The position numbers were made by a program, and so were the translations under genes. From Desulfovibrionaceae bacterium UBA6814 (GTDB lineage: Bacteria; Desulfobacterota; Desulfovibrionia; Desulfovibrionales; Desulfovibrionaceae), in assembly GCA_002452635.1 (NCBI GenBank), contig DKEU01000187.1, positions 1 through 14,450 of the forward strand: DNA of 14,450 nt. The letters run 5' to 3'. Below, in pieces: positions 7,119-14,450 of this stretch (positions within the stretch are counted from its first letter, which is position 1; every line of letters starts with the position of its first letter). Below the pieces are notes generated by a model. It ran no database searches. It was not told the origin of the DNA and saw nothing but the letters and a program-made list of their open reading frames with translations.

Positions 7119-7295
7119 TTTTCAGGGGCGGAAAAGGACCGCGCCGAGGTCCCACCGAGAAACAGCATGAAAATAACAAATACGTGAAAAATGTACCAGG
7201 CGGTTTTTTTCTTTTTTGCAAAAAAATACCAAAAGTGTGCGGCGCGATTCGGGGGGTGTAAAAATTATGCCAATAATTACAGGGGATGCGTGCTT

Positions 7296-7311
7296 TGGCC
7301 CGGTCCTTGCT
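7296..7311 (+). promoter_or_regulatory. Sigma-54 (RpoN) type promoter of amtB
   Basis: TGGCCCGGTCCTTGCT matches the -24/-12 consensus TGGCAC-N5-TTGCW with one mismatch. It has the required GG (7297-7298) and GC (7309-7310) separated by exactly ten bases. It lies 66 bases before the amtB start. Nitrogen-regulated amtB-glnK operons are classically RpoN-dependent, so an NtrC-like activator site is expected upstream; the inverted repeat at 7263-7278 is a possible but weak candidate. Confidence 0.75.
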
Positions 7312-7377
7312 CAAGGGGACCTCGTTCGGCCGGGCCCTAACCACGCTAGACGTTTTTTGCAGGAGCAAGGAGGTCAT

Positions 7378-8751
7378 ATGTTCAAACCCACGTCCCCCGG
7401 TACCCGTTATCTGTCCCTGGCCCTCGGGTGCGCGGCCGTCGCCGCCCTGGCCCTGGCGCCCATCCCGGCCCTGGCCGAAGAGGCCGCCGAGGCTGCGCCC
7501 GAGATGCTCTCCCAGGCCAACGCCAACATTCTCTGGACCCTGTTGGCCGGCGTGCTCGTGATGTTCATGCAGGCGGGCTTCGCCCTGGTGGAGGCCGGCT
7601 TCACCCGCGCCAAGAACGCGGGCAACATCATGATGAAGAACTTCCTGGACTTCTCCGCCGGCACCCCGATCTACTTCCTGATCGGCTACGCCCTCATGTT
7701 CGGCGACGACATCGGCGGCTTCCTGGGCAGCTCCGGCTTCGCCCTGTCCGGCGCCACCGGCCTGGAGGCCGACGGGCAGTGGACCCTCACCTTCTGGTTC
7801 TTCCAGTCGGTGTTCGCCGCCACCGCGGCCACCATCGTGTCCGGGGCCATGGCCGAGCGCACCAAGTTCGGCACCTACATCCTGGTTTCCATCGTGGTCA
7901 CGGGCCTCATCTACCCCATCTCCGGCCACTGGGCCTGGGGCGGCGGCTGGCTGTCCGGCATGGGCTTCATCGACTTCGCCGGCTCCACCGTGGTGCACTC
8001 GGTGGGCGGCTGGGTGGCCCTGGCCGGCGCCATGGTCCTGGGACCCCGCCTGGGCAAGTACTCCCCCGACGGCAAGGCCAAGGCCATCCCCGGCCACAAC
8101 ATCCCCATGGCCGGCCTGGGCGTGTTCATCCTCTGGTTCGGCTGGTTCGGTTTCAACCCCGGCTCCACGGTCACCGCTGACGGCACCATCGGCTACATCG
8201 CCGTGAACACCAGCCTGGCCGCCTGCGCCGGCATGGTCGCCGCCATGATCACCGCCTGGATCCGCTTCGGCAAGCCCGACATGTCCATGGCCATGAACGG
8301 CGCCCTGGCCGGCCTGGTGGCCATCACCGCCGGCTGCTACGAGCTGTCCCCCATCGGCTCCCTGATCGTGGGCTTCGGCGCGGGCATCCTCGTGGTCCTG
8401 TCCGTGGTCTTCATCGACCAGGTCCTCAAGGTCGACGACCCGGTGGGCGCGGTGTCCGTGCACGGCGTGTGCGGCGCCTTCGGCACCCTGATGGTCGGCC
8501 TGTTCGCCTCCCCGGACTACGGCAGCGCCACCGGCCTGTTCTACGGCGGCGAGATCGGCCAGTTCATCACCCAGCTCATCGGCGTGGCCTCGGTCTTCGT
8601 GTGGGCCTTCGGCACGGGCTTCATCCTCATGCAGCTCCTGAAGTCCGTCTTCGGCCTGCGCGTGAGCGCCGAGGAAGAGCTCAAGGGCCTGGACATCACC
8701 GAGCACGGCTCCGAAGCCTACAGCGGCTTCCAGATCTTCTCCAACGAGTAA
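7378..8751 (+). CDS. amtB: Ammonium transporter, Amt/Mep/Rh family
   Basis: A trimeric inner-membrane channel-like carrier for ammonium. The 457 residues start with a signal-like segment (positively charged N-terminus, hydrophobic stretch to about 30, APIPALA-EEA cleavage near residue 33), then about eleven membrane spans. The pore twin histidines are seen as STVVHSVGG (His207) and SVHGVCGAFGT (His362), with Asp199 in GFIDFAGS and the phenylalanine-gate region FFQSVFAATA. The C-terminal cytoplasmic tail (about 428-457: RVSAEEELKGLDITEHGSEAY) contains the conserved G-L-D-x-x-x-H-G-E/S-x-A-Y motif involved in P-II control. The start ATG at 7378 has AAGGAGG four bases upstream; the open frame to 7216 lacks support. 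The P-II gene follows by 21 bases, the classic pairing. Confidence 0.96.
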   Translation: MFKPTSPGTRYLSLALGCAAVAALALAPIPALAEEAAEAAPEMLSQANANILWTLLAGVLVMFMQAGFALVEAGFTRAKNAGNIMMKNFLDFSAGTPIYFLIGYALMFGDDIGGFLGSSGFALSGATGLEADGQWTLTFWFFQSVFAATAATIVSGAMAERTKFGTYILVSIVVTGLIYPISGHWAWGGGWLSGMGFIDFAGSTVVHSVGGWVALAGAMVLGPRLGKYSPDGKAKAIPGHNIPMAGLGVFILWFGWFGFNPGSTVTADGTIGYIAVNTSLAACAGMVAAMITAWIRFGKPDMSMAMNGALAGLVAITAGCYELSPIGSLIVGFGAGILVVLSVVFIDQVLKVDDPVGAVSVHGVCGAFGTLMVGLFASPDYGSATGLFYGGEIGQFITQLIGVASVFVWAFGTGFILMQLLKSVFGLRVSAEEELKGLDITEHGSEAYSGFQIFSNE

Positions 8752-8772
8752 GTCCCCAAGGAGGCCAACACT

Positions 8773-9102
8773 ATGAAACTCCTCATCGCCTACATCCGGC
8801 CGGAACGCCTGACCGCGGTCAAGCAGGCGCTCTACGCCAAGAACATCTACAGCATGTCCGTGACCAACATCCTGGGCGCGGGCCGGCAGAAAGGCTTCAC
8901 CGAGACCTACCGCGGCGTGGTCATGGAAGTGAACCTGCTCAAGAAGGTCCGCCTGGAGATCGGCCTCAAGGACGACCTCGTGGACTCCGCCCTGGAAGCC
9001 ATCAACTCCGGCGCCAAGACCGGCAAGGAAGGCGACGGCGTGGTCTTCGTCCTGGACATGGTCAAGGCAGTGCGCGTGCGCACCGGCGACACCGACATCT
9101 AA
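8773..9102 (+). CDS. glnK: Nitrogen regulatory protein P-II (GlnB/GlnK family)
   Basis: A 109-residue trimeric signal protein that binds ATP/ADP and 2-oxoglutarate, and usually blocks AmtB when nitrogen is plentiful. Seen: the T-loop start GAGRQKGFTETYRG (35-48, with Gln39), the B-loop TGKEGDG and the C-terminal VRVRTGD. The usual uridylylation residue Tyr51 is replaced by Met (YRGVVMEVNLL; position counted from Met1), while Tyr46 is kept. So modification by GlnD at that site is not possible, and the protein probably works by ligand binding alone. The ATG at 8773 has AAGGAGG before it, 21 bases after amtB, in the same transcript. Pairing with amtB suggests a GlnK role; glnB is the other name likely to be used. 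Confidence 0.93.
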   Translation: MKLLIAYIRPERLTAVKQALYAKNIYSMSVTNILGAGRQKGFTETYRGVVMEVNLLKKVRLEIGLKDDLVDSALEAINSGAKTGKEGDGVVFVLDMVKAVRVRTGDTDI

Positions 9103-9111
9103 CACCCGACC

Positions 9112-9143
9112 GGACCCGGGCCGGCCCTTGCCGGCCCGGGTCC
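9112..9143 (+). terminator. GC-rich hairpin after the P-II gene
   Basis: A perfect 14-bp stem GGACCCGGGCCGGC / GCCGGCCCGGGTCC with a CCTT loop begins nine bases after the P-II stop. No U-tract follows (ATTCCCTCC), so it is not a textbook intrinsic terminator. It may stop or pause transcription or protect the 3' end of the amtB-glnK mRNA, and lies 34 bases before the EAL gene. Confidence 0.6.
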
Positions 9144-9176
9144 ATTCCCTCCAACCCACCCAGCCCCGCGCACCCC

Positions 9177-10547
9177 ATGAAGCCCCTCGAGCTGAACCTG
9201 GACGCCATCATCTCCGCGGAGAGCATCCTCACCCATTTCCAGCCCCTGGTCTCCATCAAGAACCGCGCGGTCATCGGCCTGGAGGCCCTGTCCCGCGGCG
9301 TGCTGGAGGGCGCCAACCTGGCCGTGCCCCCCGGGGTCCTGTTCCAGCTCGCCACCACCCAGAAGGAGCGCCTCGCCCTGGACCGGCTGTGCCGCAAGAA
9401 GGCCGTGCAGCGCTTCGCCCCCCTGTACCAGGCCAAGCGCGACCTGCTCCTCTCCCTGAACCTGGACACCCGGGTGCTCTACCGGGCCATCGTGGGCTCC
9501 GGGCACCTGCTCAACAGCGTCCGGGACATGGGGGTCAACCCCAACAACGTCATCATCGAGATCCTGGAATCCAACGTGAAGGACGAGTCCGCCCTGGCCG
9601 AGTTCATCTGCGCCTACCGCGGGCACGGCTTCCTCATCGCCCTGGACGACATCGGCGCGGGCCACTCCAACCTGGACCGCATCTCCACCATCAAGCCCGA
9701 CATCATCAAGATCGACAAGACGCTCATCCGCCACATCGACCGCGAGCACCACAAGTACGAGATCGCCAAGTCCCTGGTGCGCCTGGCCGGCAACGTGGGC
9801 GCCATGGCCGTGGCCGAGGGCGTGGAGACCCAGGCCGAGGTCCTCACCCTCATGGAGCTGGGGGTGGACATCTTCCAGGGATTCTATTTCTGCAAGCCGC
9901 GGGAGTTCGACGCCCCGCGCTTCACCTTCCTGCCCCGGGTGCGCAAGACCGCGGAGACCTTCAAGGCGTACATGGTTGAGAAGATCAACGCCAAGAAACT
10001 CCAGCACAAGCTCTACGACATCGTGCTGGAGAACACCATCGCCCAACTGGTGTGCTGCGAGCCCGACTGCTTCGACCGCCGGCTGGCCGAGGCGGTCTCC
10101 GCGCACCAGGACCTGGAGTGCCTCTACATCCTGGACGAGCACGGCATCCAGGTGTCGTCCAGCGTGTGCAACCCGGAGAAGATCTCCGAGACCAAGCGCT
10201 TCATCTACCACCCCGCGCCCCGCGGGGCGGACCACTCCCTCAAGGAGTACTACCTGCCCCTGTCCGCAGGGCTCAAGAAGTACACCTCCGAGCCCTACAT
10301 CTCCCTGGCCAGCGGCAACCTCTGCACCACCATCGCCAGCACCTTCGAGTGCCAGGGCCAGACCTTCATCCTGTGCGTGGACATGAGCCAGAAGACCCTG
10401 GCCGCCAGGCCCTCGGAGGTCCACGCCACGGTGGCCCAGGCCGGGGCCGAGGCCAAGGCCGAGCCCGAGCACAAGCCCCGGCTGCGCTCGGTCAAGGGCG
10501 GCCGTCCGGGCTGCGGCTGCGAGCCGCCGGATTTGGTTGGGACGTAG
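9177..10547 (+). CDS. EAL-domain cyclic-di-GMP phosphodiesterase with C-terminal sensor-like domain
   Basis: Predicted to hydrolyse cyclic di-GMP to pGpG in the cytoplasm. The 456 residues hold an EAL domain (about 8-250) with all key residues visible: EALSR (36-40), Asn95 in SLNLD, Glu128 in IIEILES, DDIGAGHSNLD (157-167), KIDK with Lys178, AEGVET with Glu214, and QGFYFCKP with Gln234. A helical linker (about 255-285) leads to a C-terminal alpha/beta domain (about 286-405; LYILDEHGIQVSSS, EPYISLASGN, FILCVDMS) that resembles PAS/Cache-like or YkuI_C domains. No membrane segment or GGDEF domain is seen. The last 50 residues are low complexity with a GCGCEPP end. The ATG lacks a recognisable Shine-Dalgarno sequence; no better start exists. 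It is convergent with holB, with only six bases between stops. Confidence 0.9.
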   Translation: MKPLELNLDAIISAESILTHFQPLVSIKNRAVIGLEALSRGVLEGANLAVPPGVLFQLATTQKERLALDRLCRKKAVQRFAPLYQAKRDLLLSLNLDTRVLYRAIVGSGHLLNSVRDMGVNPNNVIIEILESNVKDESALAEFICAYRGHGFLIALDDIGAGHSNLDRISTIKPDIIKIDKTLIRHIDREHHKYEIAKSLVRLAGNVGAMAVAEGVETQAEVLTLMELGVDIFQGFYFCKPREFDAPRFTFLPRVRKTAETFKAYMVEKINAKKLQHKLYDIVLENTIAQLVCCEPDCFDRRLAEAVSAHQDLECLYILDEHGIQVSSSVCNPEKISETKRFIYHPAPRGADHSLKEYYLPLSAGLKKYTSEPYISLASGNLCTTIASTFECQGQTFILCVDMSQKTLAARPSEVHATVAQAGAEAKAEPEHKPRLRSVKGGRPGCGCEPPDLVGT

Positions 10548-10553
10548 CAGGCC

Positions 10554-11363
10554 TTACGCCACCCAGGAGCGCACCCGGGTGGCCAGCCAGTCGAGAACCA
10601 GCGCCGGGTTCACCGGCGTGGGCAGGGTCAGGGCGTCCTGGGCGTGGCCCAGGGCCAGATCGAGTTTCCGCAATCCCTCCGCACCCAGCGTCCGCTCCAG
10701 GTCGCAGGCCAGCCCCTCGCCGGCCTCGCCGCGCATGGCCCGGGCCAGGTCCGCCTGGCAGGCCAGCACCGCGGCCAGGGCCCCGGCCTTGTCCACCGCG
10801 CCCCTGCCCGCGGTCTTGGTGAACCACCCCTTGCCCGTGGTTGCGAACTCCCGGAGGGCCGCCACCCACTCCCCGCCGTCCCCGTCTCCGGCCGCGGGCC
10901 AGGCCAGGGTCATGACCCAGGAGCGCGACACCAGGGTGGGCAGGAGCCGCTCCCGCTGCGGCGCGGTGAGCACGAAACAGGTGGCCGGGTTGGGTTCTTC
11001 CAGCGATTTCAGCAGGGTATTGGCCGTGGCCTCGGTGAACATCTGGCCTTCCAGGAACAGCACCGCCCGCTTCCTGCCCACGGCCGGGGCCTGGGAGAAC
11101 ACGGGAATGGCCTCCCGCACCTCCTCCACCTTGATGTTGCCCTCGCGGCCGTTGAATACGAACAGGTCGCGGAACACCCGCGCCTCGATCTGCCCGCACG
11201 CCGAACAACCCCCGCAGGCTCGCTCCCCGGACCCGCAGTTCAGCCGCTTGGCCCAGTAGAACGCCGCCTCCTGCCGCTCGTCGGCAGTCCCGCCTTCAAA
11301 AAGAAGGACCTGCGGCGGCTCCTTGCCTAGGCGGTCGAGTATGTGGCGGATGCGTTCTTCCAT
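10554..11363 (-). CDS. holB: DNA polymerase III delta' subunit
   Basis: Part of the clamp loader that places the beta clamp on primed DNA. The 269-residue protein has the family layout: an N-terminal segment where the Walker A motif is degenerate (LLFEGGTADERQEAA, normal for the non-ATPase delta' subunit), a four-cysteine zinc module (Cys43, 50, 53 and 56 in CGSGERACGGCSACGQ), KVEEVREAI, RAVLFLEGQMFTEATANTLLKSLEEPNPATCFVL (in two blocks), and SRS in place of the SRC motif. It is shorter than E. coli HolB (334 aa), with a reduced C-terminal domain. Start chosen: ATG at 11363, without a clear ribosome site; an upstream TTG at 11408 would add an unconvincing 15 residues. It lies 199 bases downstream of purE and may be read through from it. 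A tmk neighbour is not present in the window. Confidence 0.88.
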   Translation of the reverse strand: MEERIRHILDRLGKEPPQVLLFEGGTADERQEAAFYWAKRLNCGSGERACGGCSACGQIEARVFRDLFVFNGREGNIKVEEVREAIPVFSQAPAVGRKRAVLFLEGQMFTEATANTLLKSLEEPNPATCFVLTAPQRERLLPTLVSRSWVMTLAWPAAGDGDGGEWVAALREFATTGKGWFTKTAGRGAVDKAGALAAVLACQADLARAMRGEAGEGLACDLERTLGAEGLRKLDLALGHAQDALTLPTPVNPALVLDWLATRVRSWVA

Positions 11364-11486
11364 CGTGAAGATACCGAGAGGGGAGGGAAAACCCCTCCCT
11401 TTCCCCAAAACGCGCTATCGGTTTGGGGGTTGGGCGTGGTGTCAGGGCAACTCGTTTCGCGTCGGCGCTCACCCCATTGTTAAGGT

Positions 11487-11562
11487 CCAGGGGATTATCC
11501 CCTGGCGGGGGGATGCAAGGGGGCGCGGAGCCCCCTTGCCGGGGTCTGGGGCAGAGCCCCAG
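11487..11562. repeat. Cluster of three GC-rich palindromes between purE and holB
   Basis: Three perfect hairpins in a row: CCAGGGGA / TCCCCTGG (11487-11505, loop TTA), CAAGGGGG / CCCCCTTG (11516-11538, loop of seven) and CTGGGG / CCCCAG (11546-11562, loop of five). The last begins right at the purE stop. No U-tract follows on the minus strand. The composite look suggests a dispersed intergenic repeat (BIME-like) that may stabilise or end the purE transcript. Another 7-bp hairpin (11381-11399, GGGAGGG / CCCTCCC) lies upstream of holB. No gene is seen in 11364-11562. Confidence 0.65.
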
Positions 11563-12060
11563 CTACTGCAGCAGTCCGGCCGCGGCCTTCTCGACCGAGG
11601 CCTTGAAGCCTTCGCGCAGGGCCTTGAGCTTGGCGGCCAGGTCCGGGTCGTTGAGGGCCAGGATGGCGGCGGCCAGGTAGGCGGCGTTCTTGGCGCCGGC
11701 CTTGTCCAGGGCCAGGGTCCCGACCGGGAAACCCGGGGGCATCTGCACCGTGGAGAGCAGGGCGTCCATGCCGCCCAGAGCGGAGGCGGACAGGGGCACG
11801 CCGAGCACGGGCTTGGTGGTCTTGGCGGCCACGGCACCGGCCAGGTGGGCGGCCATGCCCGCGGCGCAGATGAAGACCTGGCAGCCCGCGGCCTCCAGCT
11901 CCTCGATGAGCGTCCCGGTGCGCTCCGGGGTGCGGTGGGCCGAGGTCACGGTGAAGGCGTAGGGGATGCCCAGCTCCTTGAGGGTGTCGGCGCAGGGCCG
12001 CATCTTGTCCTCGTCGGAGATGGAGCCCATGAAGATGGCGACTTTGACGGGAATGTTCAT
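11563..12060 (-). CDS. purE: N5-carboxyaminoimidazole ribonucleotide mutase (PurE)
   Basis: Converts N5-CAIR to CAIR in de novo purine synthesis. The 165-residue protein has MGSISDEDKM (11-20, nucleotide phosphate loop), TSAHRTPE with catalytic His42, AAGMAAHLAGAVAAKT, and GVPLSASALGGMDALLSTVQMPPGFPV followed by KAGAKNAAYLAAAIL. The P-L-S-x-x-x-L-x-G-x-D and V-Q-M-P-x-G-x-P-V blocks are those of class I PurE, which needs PurK; purK is not in this window. The ATG at 12060 overlaps the purD stop as ATGA, so purD and purE are translationally coupled. The C-terminal helix runs LREGFKASVEKAAAGLLQ. Confidence 0.95.
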   Translation of the reverse strand: MNIPVKVAIFMGSISDEDKMRPCADTLKELGIPYAFTVTSAHRTPERTGTLIEELEAAGCQVFICAAGMAAHLAGAVAAKTTKPVLGVPLSASALGGMDALLSTVQMPPGFPVGTLALDKAGAKNAAYLAAAILALNDPDLAAKLKALREGFKASVEKAAAGLLQ

Positions 12061-13328
12061 CGTCCGATGCCCTTGTTGCCGATGTCGCGGCGCACGTAGG
12101 AGTTGTCGAACTGCACCAGGTCCACGGCCCGGTAGGCCAGGGCCTGGGCGGATTTCAGGTCAGGGCCCAGGGCGGTGACGCCCAGGACCCGGCCGCCGGA
12201 GGTGACGGCCCCGTTTTCAGAAGCCTTGGTGCCCGCGTGGAACACCTTGACCCGGCCCAGGGCCTCGGCCGCGGGGATGCCGCTGATGGCCATGCCCTTG
12301 GGGTAGGACTTGGGGTAGCCGGCCGCGGCCATGACCACGCAGATGGCGGTGTCGGTGCTCCAGCGCACGTCGGCGGCGGGCAGCTCGCCCTTGATGCAGG
12401 CGAGCATGATGGCGGCCAGGTCCGAGTCCAGGCGGGAGAGCAGGGGCTGGCATTCGGGGTCGCCGAAGCGCACGTTGTATTCCAGGACCATGGGGCCCGA
12501 GGCGGTGTACATGAGCCCGGCGTAGAGCACGCCCTTGAAGGGGTGGCCCAGTTCGGCCATGCGCCTGAGGATGGGGCGGATGCACAGGTCCGCGGTCTTT
12601 TCCAGGTCCGCGGCGGGCAGCACCGGGGCGGGCGAATACGCGCCCATGCCGCCGGTGTTGGGGCCGGTGTCGCCCTCGCCGATGGGCTTGTGGTCCTGGG
12701 ACGAGGGCATGCACACCGCGGTGGACCCGTCGCAGAAGGCCAGGAAGGAGGCCTCTTCGCCCACCAGGGCGTCCTCCACCACCACCTTGTCGCCGGCCGC
12801 GCCGAAGACCCGCTGCTTCATCATCTCGTCCAGGGCGTCCCGGGCCTCCTGGCGGGTCTTGGCCACCACCACGCCCTTGCCCGCGGCCAGGCCATCGGCC
12901 TTGAGCACCATGGGCAGGGGTCGGGACTCCACGTGGGCCTTGGCCGCGGCGAAGTCGGTGAAGACCTCGAAGGCCGCGGTGGGCACGCCGGCATCGCGCA
13001 TGACGGTTTTGGCAAAGGACTTGGAGCCCTCCAGGTTGGCGGCGAAGGCGTCCGGCCCGAAGCAGGGGACGCCCGCCGCGTCCATGGCGTCGGTGAGCCC
13101 GGCCACCAGGGGCGCTTCGGGGCCGGCCACCACCAGGTTGATGCCATTGTCCGTGGCGAAGGCCACCAGGCCGTGGACGTCCGAGTCGGAGATGGGGACG
13201 TTGGTTCCCTCGGTGGCGGTGCCGCCGTTGCCCGGGGCGATGAACAGTTCCGAGACCAGGGGGCTCTGGCGCAGTTTCCAGGCCAGGGTGTGCTCCCGGC
13301 CGCCGGAGCCGACGATGAGGACCTTCAC
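12057..13328 (-). CDS. purD: Phosphoribosylamine-glycine ligase (GAR synthetase)
   Basis: Joins glycine to phosphoribosylamine with ATP, the second step of purine synthesis; an ATP-grasp enzyme. The 423 residues begin VLIVGSGGREHTLAWKL, then APGNGGTATEG (31-41), VVAGPEAPLVAGL (67-78), KADGLAAGKGVVVAKT (143-158), the SSQDHKPIGEGDTGPNTGGMG and AYSP blocks, and LEYNVRFGDPE in the ATP-grasp core, the last holding metal-binding residues. Length is normal for the family. The start is a GTG at 13328 with AAGGAGGG four bases upstream, so the initiator codon is not ATG. It overlaps purE by four bases (ATGA). A wobble-containing 11-bp hairpin lies 20 bases upstream of the start. Confidence 0.96.
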   Translation of the reverse strand: MKVLIVGSGGREHTLAWKLRQSPLVSELFIAPGNGGTATEGTNVPISDSDVHGLVAFATDNGINLVVAGPEAPLVAGLTDAMDAAGVPCFGPDAFAANLEGSKSFAKTVMRDAGVPTAAFEVFTDFAAAKAHVESRPLPMVLKADGLAAGKGVVVAKTRQEARDALDEMMKQRVFGAAGDKVVVEDALVGEEASFLAFCDGSTAVCMPSSQDHKPIGEGDTGPNTGGMGAYSPAPVLPAADLEKTADLCIRPILRRMAELGHPFKGVLYAGLMYTASGPMVLEYNVRFGDPECQPLLSRLDSDLAAIMLACIKGELPAADVRWSTDTAICVVMAAAGYPKSYPKGMAISGIPAAEALGRVKVFHAGTKASENGAVTSGGRVLGVTALGPDLKSAQALAYRAVDLVQFDNSYVRRDIGNKGIGR

Positions 13329-13347
13329 GTGTCCCTCCTTTTGGATA

Positions 13348-13448
13348 CAGAAAACGCCCTCCTGGCATTTTCTGTTCTCGGCCGGGGAAAAGCGCGGTTT
13401 TTCCCGGCCTCGCGGGCGCTGCGCACCCGGCCCCGCGTCCTGCGGGGC
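13348..13448. repeat. Palindromes in the uvrA-purD intergenic region
   Basis: The 186-base gap contains three inverted repeats: CAGAAAACGCC / GGCATTTTCTG (13348-13374; 11 positions, one mismatch that is a G-U pair in minus-strand RNA), GGCCGGGGAAAA / TTTTTCCCGGCC (13380-13409; 12 positions, one non-Watson-Crick) and GCCCCGC / GCGGGGC (13430-13448). The first ends 20 bases before the purD GTG and could influence purD translation or serve as an operator. None has a clear U-tract on the minus strand, so a uvrA terminator is not evident. No promoter for purD was recognised. Confidence 0.6.
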
Positions 13449-13514
13449 GTCTCCATACGCAGGAAAGCGGGGATGCGCGAGGAGTAGCCCAAGGCCGGGG
13501 GAAAGGCAAATCTC

Positions 13515-14450
<936 letters not shown>

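Larger units (their letters stand above)
7073..7377. other. Divergent intergenic region between aro leader and amtB
   Basis: About 305 bases without a convincing gene. It holds the leftward aro promoter and its palindrome (7081-7118), an AT-rich stretch with long T and A runs including the palindrome TTTTTTGCAAAAAA (7212-7225), a 14-bp repeat of part of the aromatic leader (7223-7236), a small inverted repeat AATTAT-GCCA-ATAATT (7263-7278), and a rightward sigma-54 promoter (7296-7311). The AT-richness stands out against the surrounding GC-rich DNA and is typical of a regulatory region. Confidence 0.7.

Noticed and set aside
7101..7120. Plus-strand rho-independent terminator (stem plus T-run)
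   Set aside because: The palindrome has only a two-base centre and an AT-rich stem, and no plus-strand gene ends before it; an operator/promoter reading fits better.
6986..7168. A 60-residue version of the leader starting at 7168
   Set aside because: It would begin upstream of the aro promoter; only the part from 7072 or 7048 can be made from that transcript.
7084..9159. A 691-codon minus-strand frame opposite amtB and the P-II gene
   Set aside because: Repetitive His/Asp/Gly/Ala translation mirrors the codon usage of amtB on the other strand; no recognisable protein.
8469..9176. Upstream extension of the EAL protein frame
   Set aside because: It overlaps amtB and glnK and translates to Arg/Pro-rich noise; the EAL protein begins at the ATG at 9177.

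Overview
The window looks like a chromosomal piece of a high-GC, Gram-negative sulfate reducer of the Desulfovibrionaceae type. This is inferred from gene content and order: an aro operon that starts with the archaeal-type entry enzymes (ADTH synthase plus 3-dehydroquinate synthase II), followed by pheA, aroA, tyrA and then trpE. The very high GC, strong AAGGAGG ribosome sites and frequent GC-rich palindromes between genes fit that group. No mobile element, CRISPR array, tRNA or rRNA was found.

Layout, left to right. (1) Positions 1-7048, minus strand: aromatic amino acid biosynthesis. Transcription runs leftward from a promoter near 7105 through a short leader ORF (6986-7048), an attenuator hairpin (6922-6963), ADTH synthase, 3-dehydroquinate synthase II, bifunctional chorismate mutase/prephenate dehydratase, a DUF2283 protein, EPSP synthase and prephenate dehydrogenase. 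These genes are tightly packed with ATGA/GTGA overlaps or gaps of at most 27 nt. A rho-independent terminator (1494-1528) closes this unit. trpE, cut by the left edge, follows after a palindrome-rich region that also holds a promoter-like sequence, so it probably starts a separate trp unit. (2) Positions 7073-7377: divergent intergenic region with a sigma-54 type promoter facing right. (3) Positions 7378-9143, plus strand: ammonium transporter amtB and a P-II protein, ended by a 14-bp GC hairpin. (4) Positions 9177-10547, plus strand: a cytoplasmic EAL phosphodiesterase with a C-terminal sensor-like domain. (5) Positions 10554-14450, minus strand: uvrA (C-terminal third), purD and purE (overlapping), then holB. 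Short intergenic stretches here are rich in perfect inverted repeats.

How the genes work together: ADTH synthase and DHQ synthase II make 3-dehydroquinate from aspartate semialdehyde and a 6-deoxy-ketohexose phosphate, not from erythrose 4-phosphate. The intermediate shikimate steps are not in the window. EPSP synthase leads to chorismate, PheA and TyrA make phenylalanine and tyrosine precursors, and TrpE opens the tryptophan branch.

The most striking element is the leader ORF in front of this operon. It encodes M-YFWYFWF-..., seven consecutive codons covering all three aromatic amino acids. A 10-bp antiterminator pairing competes with a perfect 11-bp terminator stem ending in U5. This looks like one ribosome-mediated attenuator that senses Tyr, Phe and Trp together and gates the common pathway plus the Phe and Tyr branches.
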